A DNA stretch of 50,362 bases from contig MPUH01000495.1 in assembly GCA_001970955.1 (NCBI GenBank), forward strand, positions 1 to 50,362, in the 5' to 3' direction. The notes below the pieces were generated by a model, which was not told the DNA's origin, searched no databases, and was given only the letters and a program-made list of their open reading frames with translations. The position numbers and the translations under genes were made by a program. Origin of the DNA: Stentor coeruleus (lineage: Eukaryota > Ciliophora > Heterotrichea > Heterotrichida > Stentoridae). Shown in pieces: positions 30,049 through 39,439 of this stretch (position 1 is its first letter; each line of letters starts with the position of its first letter).

Positions 30049-32394
30049 TTATAACGATGTAAAACCAAAATACATGCAATCATCATCTTCTTCTTCTTTC
30101 TCTTTTTCATTTACATCAAAAAGTTTTCCAATCTTTCTCAAACAATCCGGCTCATTCTGTTCAATCTTAAAATAAAATCTTTTCTTCAACCTATTCATTT
30201 TTTCTTTATCAAACTCATTAGCTTCTTTATCTTTCATATTATTTAACCATAACATTTCTTCACATATAATCATCCAATTTTTATAACAATCTTCAACAAC
30301 AATTCCTTGTTCTGTATTTTGCTCATTATCATGACAATCTAAAAAACTTCCAATTATTTCTTCAGATGTCATGAAATTTACAACATTAGCCAAAGTGATT
30401 TTTTTTTGACAAGCAAGGTTTTTTAAAGAATTTATAATATTAGAAAAATTAATCTGAGAATCAGGTTCAATAGCTTGGTTTAATACTTTAAAAAATGTAC
30501 TAAAAGTGATTTTTGCCCTATTGTTAGGTTTGTTTTTAAATGAAAAAATAGATGATTTTTTGAAGCTAAGTCTTGATGATAAGATACTAAAAAGGTATAT
30601 AAATTCCTTATGGTCCACAGCAAAATTCCATAAATCAATGTTTTCAAATATCTTAATTAAATTGTTATCATCAGAGACTAATGATTTTTGTGAGTTTTTA
30701 ATAGAAACTGATGTTGGATTATTTTCAGATATTAGGATTTTAGATTTGGTTTCAGTATTAAGTTGCTGTTCAAGACAATCGATTTCTTTATAGATTTTAT
30801 GTTTTAAGGATATTTTTTCATTAAGGATCATGATATTTTCTGTAGTTTGCTTGAATATAGCGACTGAGTTTTTGTAGTCAGAATGAAAAGGGAATTCAAA
30901 TGGTACTGAAATAAGGAAATTTATGTTTGGTTTATCTAGAGATGCATCGAAAAGCTTAGAAAAACCGATTTTAATATTGGATTCTTCACGGATTACTAAA
31001 AATTCGGCAACATGTTTTGCATAAATTCCTTTGACTTGTATATCTTGAAGTTTAGAGCCAATAACTAACATACAGTCTTCAAGCATTTTTGAGTATTGGA
31101 ATAAAGATGAATAATAATCTGTGCATTCAATTTGGTCTAATGTTGTTGGATAGGTAGGAGATGGGAGGAATATAGGGATTTGGTAAGTTATAGAAAAATC
31201 TTTAGTGACTTTTATTGAGTTGATTGAATCAGCGAGTTTTATTAAGTTTTGTTGTAAAGTCATCAATATTTGAAACATAAATTTTTCTTCTAAACTGACT
31301 GCAAAAGATGCTTTATAATTGCCTGCAGTGAAAACGCAGTTGTAAGCATTTGGATGATCTTCGATATATAAGCATTTTATTATTCCATTAGAATTCCGAA
31401 TATTTGCAAGTTTCATATTATTTATCAATTCGACAATAAAAACTAAGTTTTTGTTGATTGAGTTTAGGTTTTTCTGAAAATGTTTGATTAGCCAAATTGG
31501 AGTATACTCATCGATTTTTTTCTTTAAAAACTCTTGTCTTTGTGTAAGTTTCGTTAACCCTAACTGAAACAAAGGCTCTAAAGCTTTTTGATATTCATAT
31601 TCTGCATATTTTTCTATAAGAGCTTGCGAGATATCATAAAATGAACCATCTTCAATTATAGCTTCAGTTATTACTGCATTCTTTACTTTAAGGTTCATAA
31701 TTTTTTCTACTGTATCCAAAGAGTTTTCTAATCCTAATCGTATTTTCTCATAAATTTCTTCTAACCCATTATCTTTAATTTCTTTTTTATCTTCTAATTG
31801 TCTCTTAAGATCTTGTAAACTAATGATAGTTTGTGTTAGATCATTTCTTTGGTTTTTAATACTTTTAATTTCTTCAGTAGCATTCCCGTCTAGTTCGAAC
31901 CTTCTTTTCATCAGAATCATGCTCCTTTTCCTCAAAAAGTACATTGTTTTATATACTCTAGTCTCTTTTTGAGCATTTCTAGCATTCTGATAAATTTCCA
32001 GAGCTTCATCCCTATCGTTTTCACTACAAATCTCAAACTCTTTATTAAAATCTAATAATTCCTGTTCATTGTTTACATTTTCAGCACAATCCTTCACATT
32101 TTCCCCTGTCTTATTACTAATATCCTCTATTTCTTTATAAACTTCATTCTTTATTTTGAAAAACAGATTCGTTGTTTCTCTTATAATATCATCCAGATTG
32201 TTGTAGACTTCCCATATTTTACTGACTCCATTGATCAATCGATTTCTGTTGTAAATATAGCTGAAGTATAAGAATATATCATATGCGAATGTGATTTTAC
32301 TATCTTCTTCAATGATAATTTCTGACTCTTTTCCTTTTGGAGGAATAATGATTTTTTTCTCGATGTCTGGCTGTTCAAAAGCAAGGTTTTCCAT
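30049..32394 (-). CDS. large coiled-coil protein, unknown
   Basis: 781 residues, not recognised. The N-terminal 30 residues are acidic and basic (IIIPPKGKESEIIIEEDSK). A helical region follows, with a coiled coil at about 165-260 (ERRF..EIKSIKNQRNDLTQTIISLQ type) and another helical part at about 260-330. The middle (about 340-520) is beta/alpha mixed and could be a globular domain. A further helix lies near 525-560, and the C-terminus is acidic (EKEKEEEDDDCMYFGF). No transmembrane segment or signal peptide is present. Its start region lies upstream of a 66-bp tandem repeat. Large coiled-coil proteins of this kind often serve in the cytoskeleton or kinetochore, but no family can be named. Stop TAA. 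Confidence 0.75.
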   Translation of the reverse strand: MENLAFEQPDIEKKIIIPPKGKESEIIIEEDSKITFAYDIFLYFSYIYNRNRLINGVSKIWEVYNNLDDIIRETTNLFFKIKNEVYKEIEDISNKTGENVKDCAENVNNEQELLDFNKEFEICSENDRDEALEIYQNARNAQKETRVYKTMYFLRKRSMILMKRRFELDGNATEEIKSIKNQRNDLTQTIISLQDLKRQLEDKKEIKDNGLEEIYEKIRLGLENSLDTVEKIMNLKVKNAVITEAIIEDGSFYDISQALIEKYAEYEYQKALEPLFQLGLTKLTQRQEFLKKKIDEYTPIWLIKHFQKNLNSINKNLVFIVELINNMKLANIRNSNGIIKCLYIEDHPNAYNCVFTAGNYKASFAVSLEEKFMFQILMTLQQNLIKLADSINSIKVTKDFSITYQIPIFLPSPTYPTTLDQIECTDYYSSLFQYSKMLEDCMLVIGSKLQDIQVKGIYAKHVAEFLVIREESNIKIGFSKLFDASLDKPNINFLISVPFEFPFHSDYKNSVAIFKQTTENIMILNEKISLKHKIYKEIDCLEQQLNTETKSKILISENNPTSVSIKNSQKSLVSDDNNLIKIFENIDLWNFAVDHKEFIYLFSILSSRLSFKKSSIFSFKNKPNNRAKITFSTFFKVLNQAIEPDSQINFSNIINSLKNLACQKKITLANVVNFMTSEEIIGSFLDCHDNEQNTEQGIVVEDCYKNWMIICEEMLWLNNMKDKEANEFDKEKMNRLKKRFYFKIEQNEPDCLRKIGKLFDVNEKEKEEEDDDCMYFGFTSL

Positions 32395-33032
32395 TTTATT
32401 TACTTGCTAGTAGGGTAAAAATTAAATAAGATTGTGTTATGGAAAATTGGAGAGGTGGAGAATATATTATATAGGTTAGGATTGGGTGTTAATGTTATAA
32501 AAAAACACTTTTTATGATAAAATTAGGATTTCAGTAAGAAAGTTTTATGATTAGGGATATTGGCGATGTGAATAAGAGAGATGATTTTTTAAAAATATTG
32601 AAAGAAGTGATTAATTTTAGGGATATTGGCGATGTGAATAAGAGAGATGATTTTTTTTAAATATTTAAAGAAGTGATTAATTTTAGCATATGTTTAGTAT
32701 AAAATTAGAATTTTGTTTAAGTTAAAACTTGTATTATTTTATACATAACCCTTATTGCTTTTAGGAAAACAAACATAAATTTCTGCTTGCCCTTAATATC
32801 CATAATATTTATAAAATATATTTGAAATATATATCATCTTTTCATACTTTATATTATAAGATTCTTAAAAACCATCATAATTTGTCCTTTAAAAAGTTTA
32901 CTTATACTCTAACTATTCGAATTAAATAATATAATCTGTAATTTACAATTAATTTTCAAGATTTACTTCATGTCTAGCAAAAAAAAACTTAATATCTGTG
33001 ATTAGAAGACAAAATAATGATGAGTAAAATTC
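32395..33032. other. intergenic between divergent genes
   Basis: 638 bp. Up to about 32690 C-poor, then G-poor, the usual pattern of two 5' flanks. Contains a 66-bp tandem duplication (32551-32683). Confidence 0.5.
32551..32683. repeat. 66-bp tandem duplication, two copies
   Basis: Copies start at 32551 and 32617, each beginning TTAGGGATATTGGCGATGTG. They differ in the length of the T run and in a few following bases. No N separates them, so this may be a true tandem duplication in the 5' flank of the coiled-coil gene, or an overlap merged end to end. Confidence 0.8.
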
Positions 33033-33167
33033 ATGACAGGTAAAATGTATACATGACTAGGCCAAATAAAAATTTTTGAGTTATTTTGCTTAGAACACGG
33101 TATTCAATATAATGGTAATAAAAATACAACTTATGCTGACCCTGACAAATCATCACAGGCACTGTTC

Positions 33168-34310
33168 ATGGAAACTAAATCAAATCATTTCGTCCCAAAA
33201 GCAGTATTTATAGATACTGAACCATCATCTACATCCAGTATACAAAAATCTTACCCTGATCTTTATTTCCCTGAACAGTTTATATCAAGCAATGAAGATT
33301 CATCTAACATTTATATTCAAGGCTACATAAAAGGAATATCTTTACAAAGCATATTTCAAGATCGTATAAGAAAACTTACTGAAGCCTGTGATAAATTAAA
33401 AGGTTTCATGATTTTCCACTCTTTAAATGGAGGAACTGGCTCAGGTCTTGGAGGTTTACTTCTTGAATCCCTTTCTACAGATTATTCTAAATCTTTTATT
33501 TTTACCAACACAATTTTCCCATCACCAAAAATATCATCTAATAACATCGAAGCTTATAATGCAGTTTTTGGTATACATGAACTTATAGAATATTCAAGTG
33601 TTTCACTTATTTACGATAATGAAGCTTTATATAACATTTGTAGTGAAAAACTATATATTGAAATGCCTGAATATATGAATATTAATAGATTGATTGCCCA
33701 AAATATATCATCATTAACAGGGCCTATAAGATTTAATAGTGAGTATAGCATGGATTTTATTTATGCTCAAAACCATTTAATGCCTTATCCTAGATTACAT
33801 TTTCATGTTTCAGCTTATGCTCCTTTTGTACAATCAGAAAAATCTTACCAGAATGAGTTTTCAGTTGCGGATATTACAAATTGTGCTTGTGAATCAAGTT
33901 CTTTATTAGCTTGTTGTGATTTACAACAAGGTAAATATTTTTTTCTTTTTGCTATGTATAGAGGAGATTTAGTTTTTGATGATATAAAAATAGCTGCTTC
34001 GATTATTAGAGATAAACCTACTATACAGTTTTATGATTGGTGTCAAAATGGACTTAAATTTAATATTAATCATGAACCACTTTTTGTTGTACCTGGAGGA
34101 GATTTGGCTAAAATATCAAGATCGATTTGTATGGTAAACAATTCTTCAGCGATAAGAGAAGTTTTTTATCGTGTAAGACAAAAATGCCGTTTGATGTATT
34201 CGAAGAAAGCTTTTGTTCATTGGTTTTATAGTGAAGGATTAAATGATGATAGTTTTAATGAAGTTTTTGAAGATATTGATGCTCTGCAAATGGATTATTT
34301 AGAAGTTTAG
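33168..34310 (+). CDS. divergent alpha-tubulin-like gene with eroded 5' end
   Basis: 380 residues from ATG 33168. The match to alpha-tubulin runs to the end: NHFVPKAVFIDTEP, the GTP loop NGGTGSGLGG, FPSPK, IYDNEALYNIC, NRLIAQNISSLTG, PYPRLHF, FVVPGGDLAKISRS, KKAFVHWFYSEG and DYLEV. The same frame upstream reads ELFCLEHGIQYNG (from 33078), also typical alpha-tubulin. The first strand and the GQAGIQ nucleotide-contact motif are missing, and a TGA lies in frame at 33054 between ATG 33033 and this part. The true start must therefore be elsewhere or the gene has lost its N-terminus. At the position of the catalytic Glu254 (family DLTEFQ) the sequence is DFIYAQ, with Tyr199 in this numbering. The acidic C-terminal tail is absent. 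It is either a decaying copy or a tubulin that cannot hydrolyse GTP. Stop TAG. Confidence 0.75.
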   Translation: METKSNHFVPKAVFIDTEPSSTSSIQKSYPDLYFPEQFISSNEDSSNIYIQGYIKGISLQSIFQDRIRKLTEACDKLKGFMIFHSLNGGTGSGLGGLLLESLSTDYSKSFIFTNTIFPSPKISSNNIEAYNAVFGIHELIEYSSVSLIYDNEALYNICSEKLYIEMPEYMNINRLIAQNISSLTGPIRFNSEYSMDFIYAQNHLMPYPRLHFHVSAYAPFVQSEKSYQNEFSVADITNCACESSSLLACCDLQQGKYFFLFAMYRGDLVFDDIKIAASIIRDKPTIQFYDWCQNGLKFNINHEPLFVVPGGDLAKISRSICMVNNSSAIREVFYRVRQKCRLMYSKKAFVHWFYSEGLNDDSFNEVFEDIDALQMDYLEV

Positions 34311-34911
34311 ATAGAAAAGATAAGTAAAAGATGGATTTTTGTAACTAGTCAGGTTTTTTTAGAATTTTTTAGAGGTTGTAATTTTAAGAATTGTAGTAAT
34401 GATTTATAGTGTTTTTTGATATATGGAGATATGAGCTTTATAGCTTTGGTCTGAGTTGATTAAAAAGTTATATGCAAAAAGTAGAATATTGATTACTTTT
34501 GAATGAAATAAAAGTGTCTTATATAAGAAACTCTGATAATTGATATATTATTATTTATATACTTAAAATTGTTCGAATGATTTAAATAAATTCTGACTCG
34601 GCAAAGTTACTGACATTGAAATTATAAAAATTATTTAAGCATTTGTTTATGAGTCTTAAAAATTTATTAACATAATTGAGGAACTGCAAATAATTTATAT
34701 AATAACAATAAATTCTCAAATAGCACATATTTTCAATAAAATAAAATTTTTCAAATATCATCAAATCCGAAAATATCATCTTTTCTAAACCAAAATCTAA
34801 ACTCAAATCAAAAAAGCTGGACAATTTAAAACGAAACATAATCTCTAACCTAATAATAACCTTCAATATAAAAAAAAAACTTAAAAATCCCAATGTAATT
34901 TTTTTGTCAAA
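34311..34911. other. intergenic between the tubulin-like genes
   Basis: 601 bp. C-poor to about 34500 and G-poor from about 34600 to the next ATG. An open frame on the - strand (34582-34893) is a low-complexity Phe/Leu-rich shadow. No gene seen. Confidence 0.5.
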
Positions 34912-36171
34912 ATGAGTGAGCTTCTTTGCTTACATATAGGTCAAGCTGGTATCCAAATGGGAAGCGCATTACATGAACTTTCACTCCAAGCTCATCAAGC
35001 CTCATTCCCTACAAACATAAAACCTTATACCCCACAAGCACTCTTCATAGACTTAGACAACGACTTTATAAATCAAATCAAATCAAGTTCCTTATCCCCT
35101 TACTTTCCATCAACATCATTTATAAACGGAAACAAAGATACAGGTAGTTTATACGCACGTGGGCATTACAATCTAGATCAATCTTTCCGTGATCACATTT
35201 CAGACTCATTACAAAAATCCATAGAAAAAATCGATAATTTCCAAGGTTTTCTAATGTTCCATTCAACATGTGGAGGTACAGGTTCAGGTTGTGGAGCTTA
35301 TCTTCTTGAAAGTTTAAATCAATATTATCCTAATAAAGACATCATAACTTTTTCTATATACCCTTCACCAAATATCAGTCATTGTATAGTTGAAAGTTAT
35401 AATACTATATCTTGTACTGCTGTTATGATGGAATATGCAAATGCTATTATTACTATAAATATTGAAGGGGTTTATAATATTTGTACTGAGAAATTAGAAT
35501 TTGATATGCCTACATATTATGATGTGAATAAAATTATTGGCCAATGTATATATGCATGTATTGGGGATATAAATGATTGTGGATGTTGTAGGGGAATTTT
35601 ATCTGAGATTAAGAGAAGTTTAGTTTTTGATGAGAATTTAAAATTGTTAATGATGTCTTTTTCACCATTTGTGTCAAAAGAAAAACAGTTTAGGGATCAG
35701 TTGTTAGTTAAAGATATTACTGATGAAGTTTTTAGCCCTGGATCGTGTTTTACGAAATTTGATGAATATGGGAAATATTTTGGATGTAGGGTTGGGTATA
35801 GAGGTGATGTTGTTGAAAAGGAAGCTTTGATGGCTTTAGAAAGTATTTGTAAGAAAAAAACAGTTAAGTTTGCTAATTGTTTTTTAGATGGGGATATTGA
35901 AAATGTGTATTATAAAATTTGTCATAAGAAACCTTTGGCTCTGATGAATGGACCATGTGCTAATACTATAAGGGATGTTTGTATGCTAAGTAATAATACA
36001 GCAGTTGTAGATATGCTGAGAAAAACATGTTACAAGTTTGATAAAATGGAAAGAATCGATGCGTATAGTTTTTGGTATGTAGGTGAAGGGATGGATTTAG
36101 GGGAATTACCTTTAGCGAGAGAAAGTGTGGAACAAATGGTTGATGAATATGAAAGTTTAAACCGATTGTAG
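34912..36171 (+). CDS. highly divergent alpha-tubulin-like protein
   Basis: 419 residues. The tubulin N-terminus is intact (MSELLCLHIGQAGIQMG), as is the GTP loop (CGGTGSGCG), and AVMMEYANAI, IYPSPN, FDMPTYYDVNKIIGQ, FWYVGEGMD and the final helix (ESVEQMVDEYESL) follow the tubulin order. The Glu at the catalytic alpha position appears kept (ILSEIKRSL, Glu232). Differences: about 20 residues are missing in the H1-S2 loop that carries the acetylated Lys40 in normal alpha-tubulin, PYPR is replaced by FDEN, and the acidic tail is lacking. It therefore lacks sites for acetylation, glutamylation and tyrosination. It is tandem with another divergent copy, and the two differ strongly from each other, so the duplication is old. 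Codon usage shifts from C-rich at the start (35041-35100: C16, G4) to G-rich at the end (36061-36120: G21, C4). Stop TAG. Confidence 0.85.
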   Translation: MSELLCLHIGQAGIQMGSALHELSLQAHQASFPTNIKPYTPQALFIDLDNDFINQIKSSSLSPYFPSTSFINGNKDTGSLYARGHYNLDQSFRDHISDSLQKSIEKIDNFQGFLMFHSTCGGTGSGCGAYLLESLNQYYPNKDIITFSIYPSPNISHCIVESYNTISCTAVMMEYANAIITINIEGVYNICTEKLEFDMPTYYDVNKIIGQCIYACIGDINDCGCCRGILSEIKRSLVFDENLKLLMMSFSPFVSKEKQFRDQLLVKDITDEVFSPGSCFTKFDEYGKYFGCRVGYRGDVVEKEALMALESICKKKTVKFANCFLDGDIENVYYKICHKKPLALMNGPCANTIRDVCMLSNNTAVVDMLRKTCYKFDKMERIDAYSFWYVGEGMDLGELPLARESVEQMVDEYESLNRL

Positions 36172-36805
36172 TTTCATATAAAAGCTGAAAACTACTATAT
36201 TTAATGATTAAATAAACATAAATTCATATACGTAATAATACCATATAAAGTGTTTATATATATAAATCCTCATATTTTACCGAAAATTCTAAACTGAAAT
36301 ATTTTCTTATACATTATCATTACCAAAAACATATTTTCTTAATAAAATATCAAAATAATTTATTATTTCAATAACATCATTTTTTACCTCACTTTGAAGC
36401 CAAAGAATTTAACTGATTTTTAGAGTTTTTATTTGTGGAATCTGTAAAGATTATATATCAGAAATCACAGATAAAATCAAATTTATTATCTTTGATCATG
36501 CTGAGTATATTTTTTTATGATTAAATTTGATGATGTCATGGTTTTGAGTTGTTTGATGATTTTTTTAAAAAGAATCTATGATTTTGCTATTAAATCTATG
36601 AGCTATAGTTAGTGATTATAATATTATAGATATGATAGGCCAAGTTGATAATTATAAAAATTATTGTATAAAAAACCGACTTTACTTAATTTTAATCTCC
36701 TAAATATACAAAATCTCATTAAAAAACCTAAACCAAACCACCTTAATCCTAAAATATCGTTTATCTTTACTATAGCATAAATCTTTATCTGTTTCTTCTC
36801 ATATC
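36172..36805. other. intergenic between convergent genes, no gene supported
   Basis: 634 bp. Skew alternates more than expected: G-poor at about 36250-36400, C-poor at about 36410-36640, G-poor after 36660. No hairpin or frame stands out. Confidence 0.45.
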
Positions 36806-38008
36806 TCAAGCAATAGTTTTCGGTATATTCTTTGACAAATAAGTTTTCCTAGTCGACATTCCATACCTTGTAGCTTCCCTAACTCTTGACTGTAAAGTTT
36901 TAATCAGTTGTGGACTTTTCATATTAACTAAAGATAAAGGTTTATGAGCATTAGCAAGTTCATTTTTTTTTCTAGTAAGGATACCTCTAAAAAAACTCTG
37001 TATTTTAATAATCTTGTTTATATACTGTTGATAATTTGCTCTACTAAGTACCTGTGATGGTTTATTAACAAATGGACCAGAATGTGAAAAGCTAGTAAAT
37101 TTAAATTTCATATTTTTAGTACTTTCTTGGTTTCTATAAGTCTCACTTTTAACATTCTCAATCTCATTCCTTTCTATCCCCGACCTAACAGTAGCAATTT
37201 CTTCATCTTCTTCAACCAAATCACTAAGTTTTCCCCTATAATACATCCACAACCTATTTTTAGTTTTTTCTACAGGTGTAGGTGTTAAATTTATCTCCTT
37301 CCCTTTATCCGCCCCATTCTTCCCTACCATATAATTCCTTTCAGCATTAGATTTAGATCTTTCTTGTACAGGTGTAAGTCTACTTATCGAAGATCCAATT
37401 AAAAACCCTTTATTATCCCCAATAGTATCTTCTAAAATCCCTTCTTTATATTCACTTAAAAACTTATACATAGAACTTTCTAAACCAAGTCTTTTTAAAG
37501 ATATCTGCTTAGCTAAAGATATAAACTTTGCTGCTTGTTCATGTTTATTAACAATACTTGACTCTATAAAGCAGTTATAATAAACTGTAACTAAAACTGT
37601 ATAATAATTCTTATCACGATTTTTAATCCTTGTTAATAACTCTACACACATAGTTAAAGCATATAAAGCATCATCATGTGATCCTAATAAAGATTTGATA
37701 TTCCCAATCCCAGATAAAATCAATGATTTTTCCCAGATAAGGTCTTTTAAAGCATTCAACAACCCCAGTTGGTCTGTTAGAATTTTTAGTGCATCAAGGA
37801 TTTTTCTTGATTTTATATATAAATTACTTAAGTTCAACACTGTGAAAACTTGTAATTTTATTGGGATGTTAGGATTTGATGATAAAGAATAAGCTTCTTC
37901 TATTAACTGCAACGACCTCCAGCTAGGTTTTTCTAAAGCTTGTTTTTGTAAGTTTATTATCTGAGCTTCAATTGGCTGATTGTCTTTAATAAATGACTTA
38001 CTTTTCAT
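36806..38008 (-). CDS. TPR-like protein with IQ motif, unknown
   Basis: 400 residues. The N-terminal 200 residues are helical in a repeat pattern like tetratricopeptides (LQVFTVLNLSNLYIKSRKILDALKIL-type helices, then SLLGSHDDALYALTMCVELL and KHEQAAKFISLAKQIS). A disordered middle (about 215-320) is followed by one IQ motif (IIKIQSFFRGILTRKK, about 338-353) and a basic C-terminus. The layout resembles calmodulin-binding scaffold proteins of ciliates; no named orthologue. The stop is TGA, one of only two in the window, followed after six codons by an in-frame TAA. It lies 92 bp downstream of the WD40 gene on the same strand. Confidence 0.65.
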   Translation of the reverse strand: MKSKSFIKDNQPIEAQIINLQKQALEKPSWRSLQLIEEAYSLSSNPNIPIKLQVFTVLNLSNLYIKSRKILDALKILTDQLGLLNALKDLIWEKSLILSGIGNIKSLLGSHDDALYALTMCVELLTRIKNRDKNYYTVLVTVYYNCFIESSIVNKHEQAAKFISLAKQISLKRLGLESSMYKFLSEYKEGILEDTIGDNKGFLIGSSISRLTPVQERSKSNAERNYMVGKNGADKGKEINLTPTPVEKTKNRLWMYYRGKLSDLVEEDEEIATVRSGIERNEIENVKSETYRNQESTKNMKFKFTSFSHSGPFVNKPSQVLSRANYQQYINKIIKIQSFFRGILTRKKNELANAHKPLSLVNMKSPQLIKTLQSRVREATRYGMSTRKTYLSKNIPKTIA

Positions 38009-38100
38009 ATAAAATATAACTTTGTATGTAAAATATTAAAATTATGCAAAAAAAAAAACACTTTTTTATATTAACAAATTAAAAGCTTTAGATTATAAGA

Positions 38101-39423
38101 CTACCATGGAATGTTTTTATATTGATTGTATAGTATATAAAGCTTTTGATGAGATGTTGTTAATATGATATGACTGATTATTATGTTGCTTTCTGATGAT
38201 AAATAGTCTTTTTGAACTTTATTTAATAGATTTGATGATGCAAAAATAGAGTCGCAAAGGCTTTTTTCTTTTGATAGAGTAAAATACTCGTAGCTATTGT
38301 TTTTAATAGAGTTTGTGAATAAGGATGGCCATTTCCGTTTTGGGTTAGATTTGAATGTGTTCCAAATATAAGTGTTACCATCTTCTGAACCACGGATTAT
38401 ATGCACAGAATTGTGTGAAAAAGTTGTGTGAAGAGGATATTCGTTGCATTTTCCCCCTTTGTATTTTTGGAGTAAACTGAAATTTTCCAAGCTATAAAGG
38501 CGAATACGGGAATCATTTGTTGTGATTAATAAGTATTGATCATCATGAAACTCAATTCCCGTAACTTTTTTCCCTGAACTCTTCAATCCTTTTCTATTCC
38601 TACAATGTATCTGTGTAATAAACGTAAGTACCGCATTATTAACCTCATAAATAATACACTCTCCATTTGATAATCCAACAGCCATTAAAGTTCCATTATT
38701 ACTATAAGACCCAGCTGTAATAATCCCTTGTGTTTGATAAGTGTTTTCAAGTATCCCTTCATTAACAGTCCACATAAAAATTTTTTTCCCAAGTGTTCCC
38801 GAATAGAAAATATTCTCATTTAAAGGATTAAACCCAACACAAGTTACGATATTTTCATGTAAAAATTGTCTTATTGGAATACTAAACCCGATTTTCCATA
38901 GTAAAACTAAACAGTCAACACCACATGATAAAAAATGCTCAGAATCCATATTCCATGATATACTTACTATAGATTGTTCATGACCTTTATACTCTTCAGG
39001 ATTATCAAAAAGATATGGATTTTTTTCATTTATATGCCCAAGGACTTTGAGTATTATAATTATAGAACTCTCTCCTGCTAATGCAAGGTATTTAGAATCA
39101 GGGCTGAATTTCAGAATCCAATTTCTTTTATTGTTACTATTTAAAGTTATTGTCTGAATGATTTCTAGTCCTGAAAACTCTTTTACATCTTTATTTGCCT
39201 TTTTAGCTAAATTAAGAGTAGTCCAGGAAAAAAGTTCTGTTTTAGATGCAGGTAGGGAAACATCAGTTTTATATTCAGCAAAGTCGACAATTTTCTGATG
39301 TGTGTTTTGAGTTAAAACTGTATCTGTAAAAAATATCCTTGGAGTCTCTTCAACAACGGGTTCACTGGAGTTTAATTGTTCAAAAGTCTCACAAGCATCG
39401 TAGAATTCTTCATCGCTAGCCAT
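38101..39423 (-). CDS. WDR44: WD40 protein, WDR44-like
   Basis: 440 residues from ATG 39423 (MASDEEFYDACETF); a longer open frame upstream overlaps the neighbouring + gene and lacks coding character. After an acidic N-terminus, WD repeats start near residue 105 (NWILKFSPDSKYLALAGESSIIII). The match to WDR44 is specific: NPEEYKGHEQSIVSISW...FLSCGVDCLVLLWKI, FLHENIVTCVGFNP...FYSGTLGKKIFMW, TAGSYSNNGTLMAVGLSNGECIIYE, THIHCRN-type loop then GKKVTGIEF, TTNDSRIRLYSL and RGSEDGNTYIWNT. WDR44 binds GTP-loaded Rab11 and regulates recycling and ciliary vesicle export. Start codon is 17 bp from that of the divergent + gene. Stop TAG. Confidence 0.85.
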   Translation of the reverse strand: MASDEEFYDACETFEQLNSSEPVVEETPRIFFTDTVLTQNTHQKIVDFAEYKTDVSLPASKTELFSWTTLNLAKKANKDVKEFSGLEIIQTITLNSNNKRNWILKFSPDSKYLALAGESSIIIILKVLGHINEKNPYLFDNPEEYKGHEQSIVSISWNMDSEHFLSCGVDCLVLLWKIGFSIPIRQFLHENIVTCVGFNPLNENIFYSGTLGKKIFMWTVNEGILENTYQTQGIITAGSYSNNGTLMAVGLSNGECIIYEVNNAVLTFITQIHCRNRKGLKSSGKKVTGIEFHDDQYLLITTNDSRIRLYSLENFSLLQKYKGGKCNEYPLHTTFSHNSVHIIRGSEDGNTYIWNTFKSNPKRKWPSLFTNSIKNNSYEYFTLSKEKSLCDSIFASSNLLNKVQKDYLSSESNIIISHIILTTSHQKLYILYNQYKNIPW

Positions 39424-39439
39424 TTTCAATATTATAATA
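39424..39439. promoter_or_regulatory. 16-bp divergent intergenic spacer
   Basis: Only 16 bp (TTCAATATTATAATAA) separate the start codons of the WD40 gene (-) and the next gene (+). Any bidirectional promoter must use this and adjacent coding DNA, unless a start codon lies further inside one of the genes. Confidence 0.5.

Noticed and set aside
33021..33060. 16-nt (GTAAAATTCATGACAG) or 21-nt introns to repair the 5' end of the tubulin-like gene
   Set aside because: The 16-nt removal still leaves the TGA in frame, the 21-nt removal puts the downstream codons out of frame, and neither restores the GQAGIQ region.
34582..34893. 103-codon open frame on the - strand between the tubulin-like genes
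   Set aside because: Phe/Leu/Asn-rich low complexity lying in the G-poor 5' flank of the + gene, with no domain seen.
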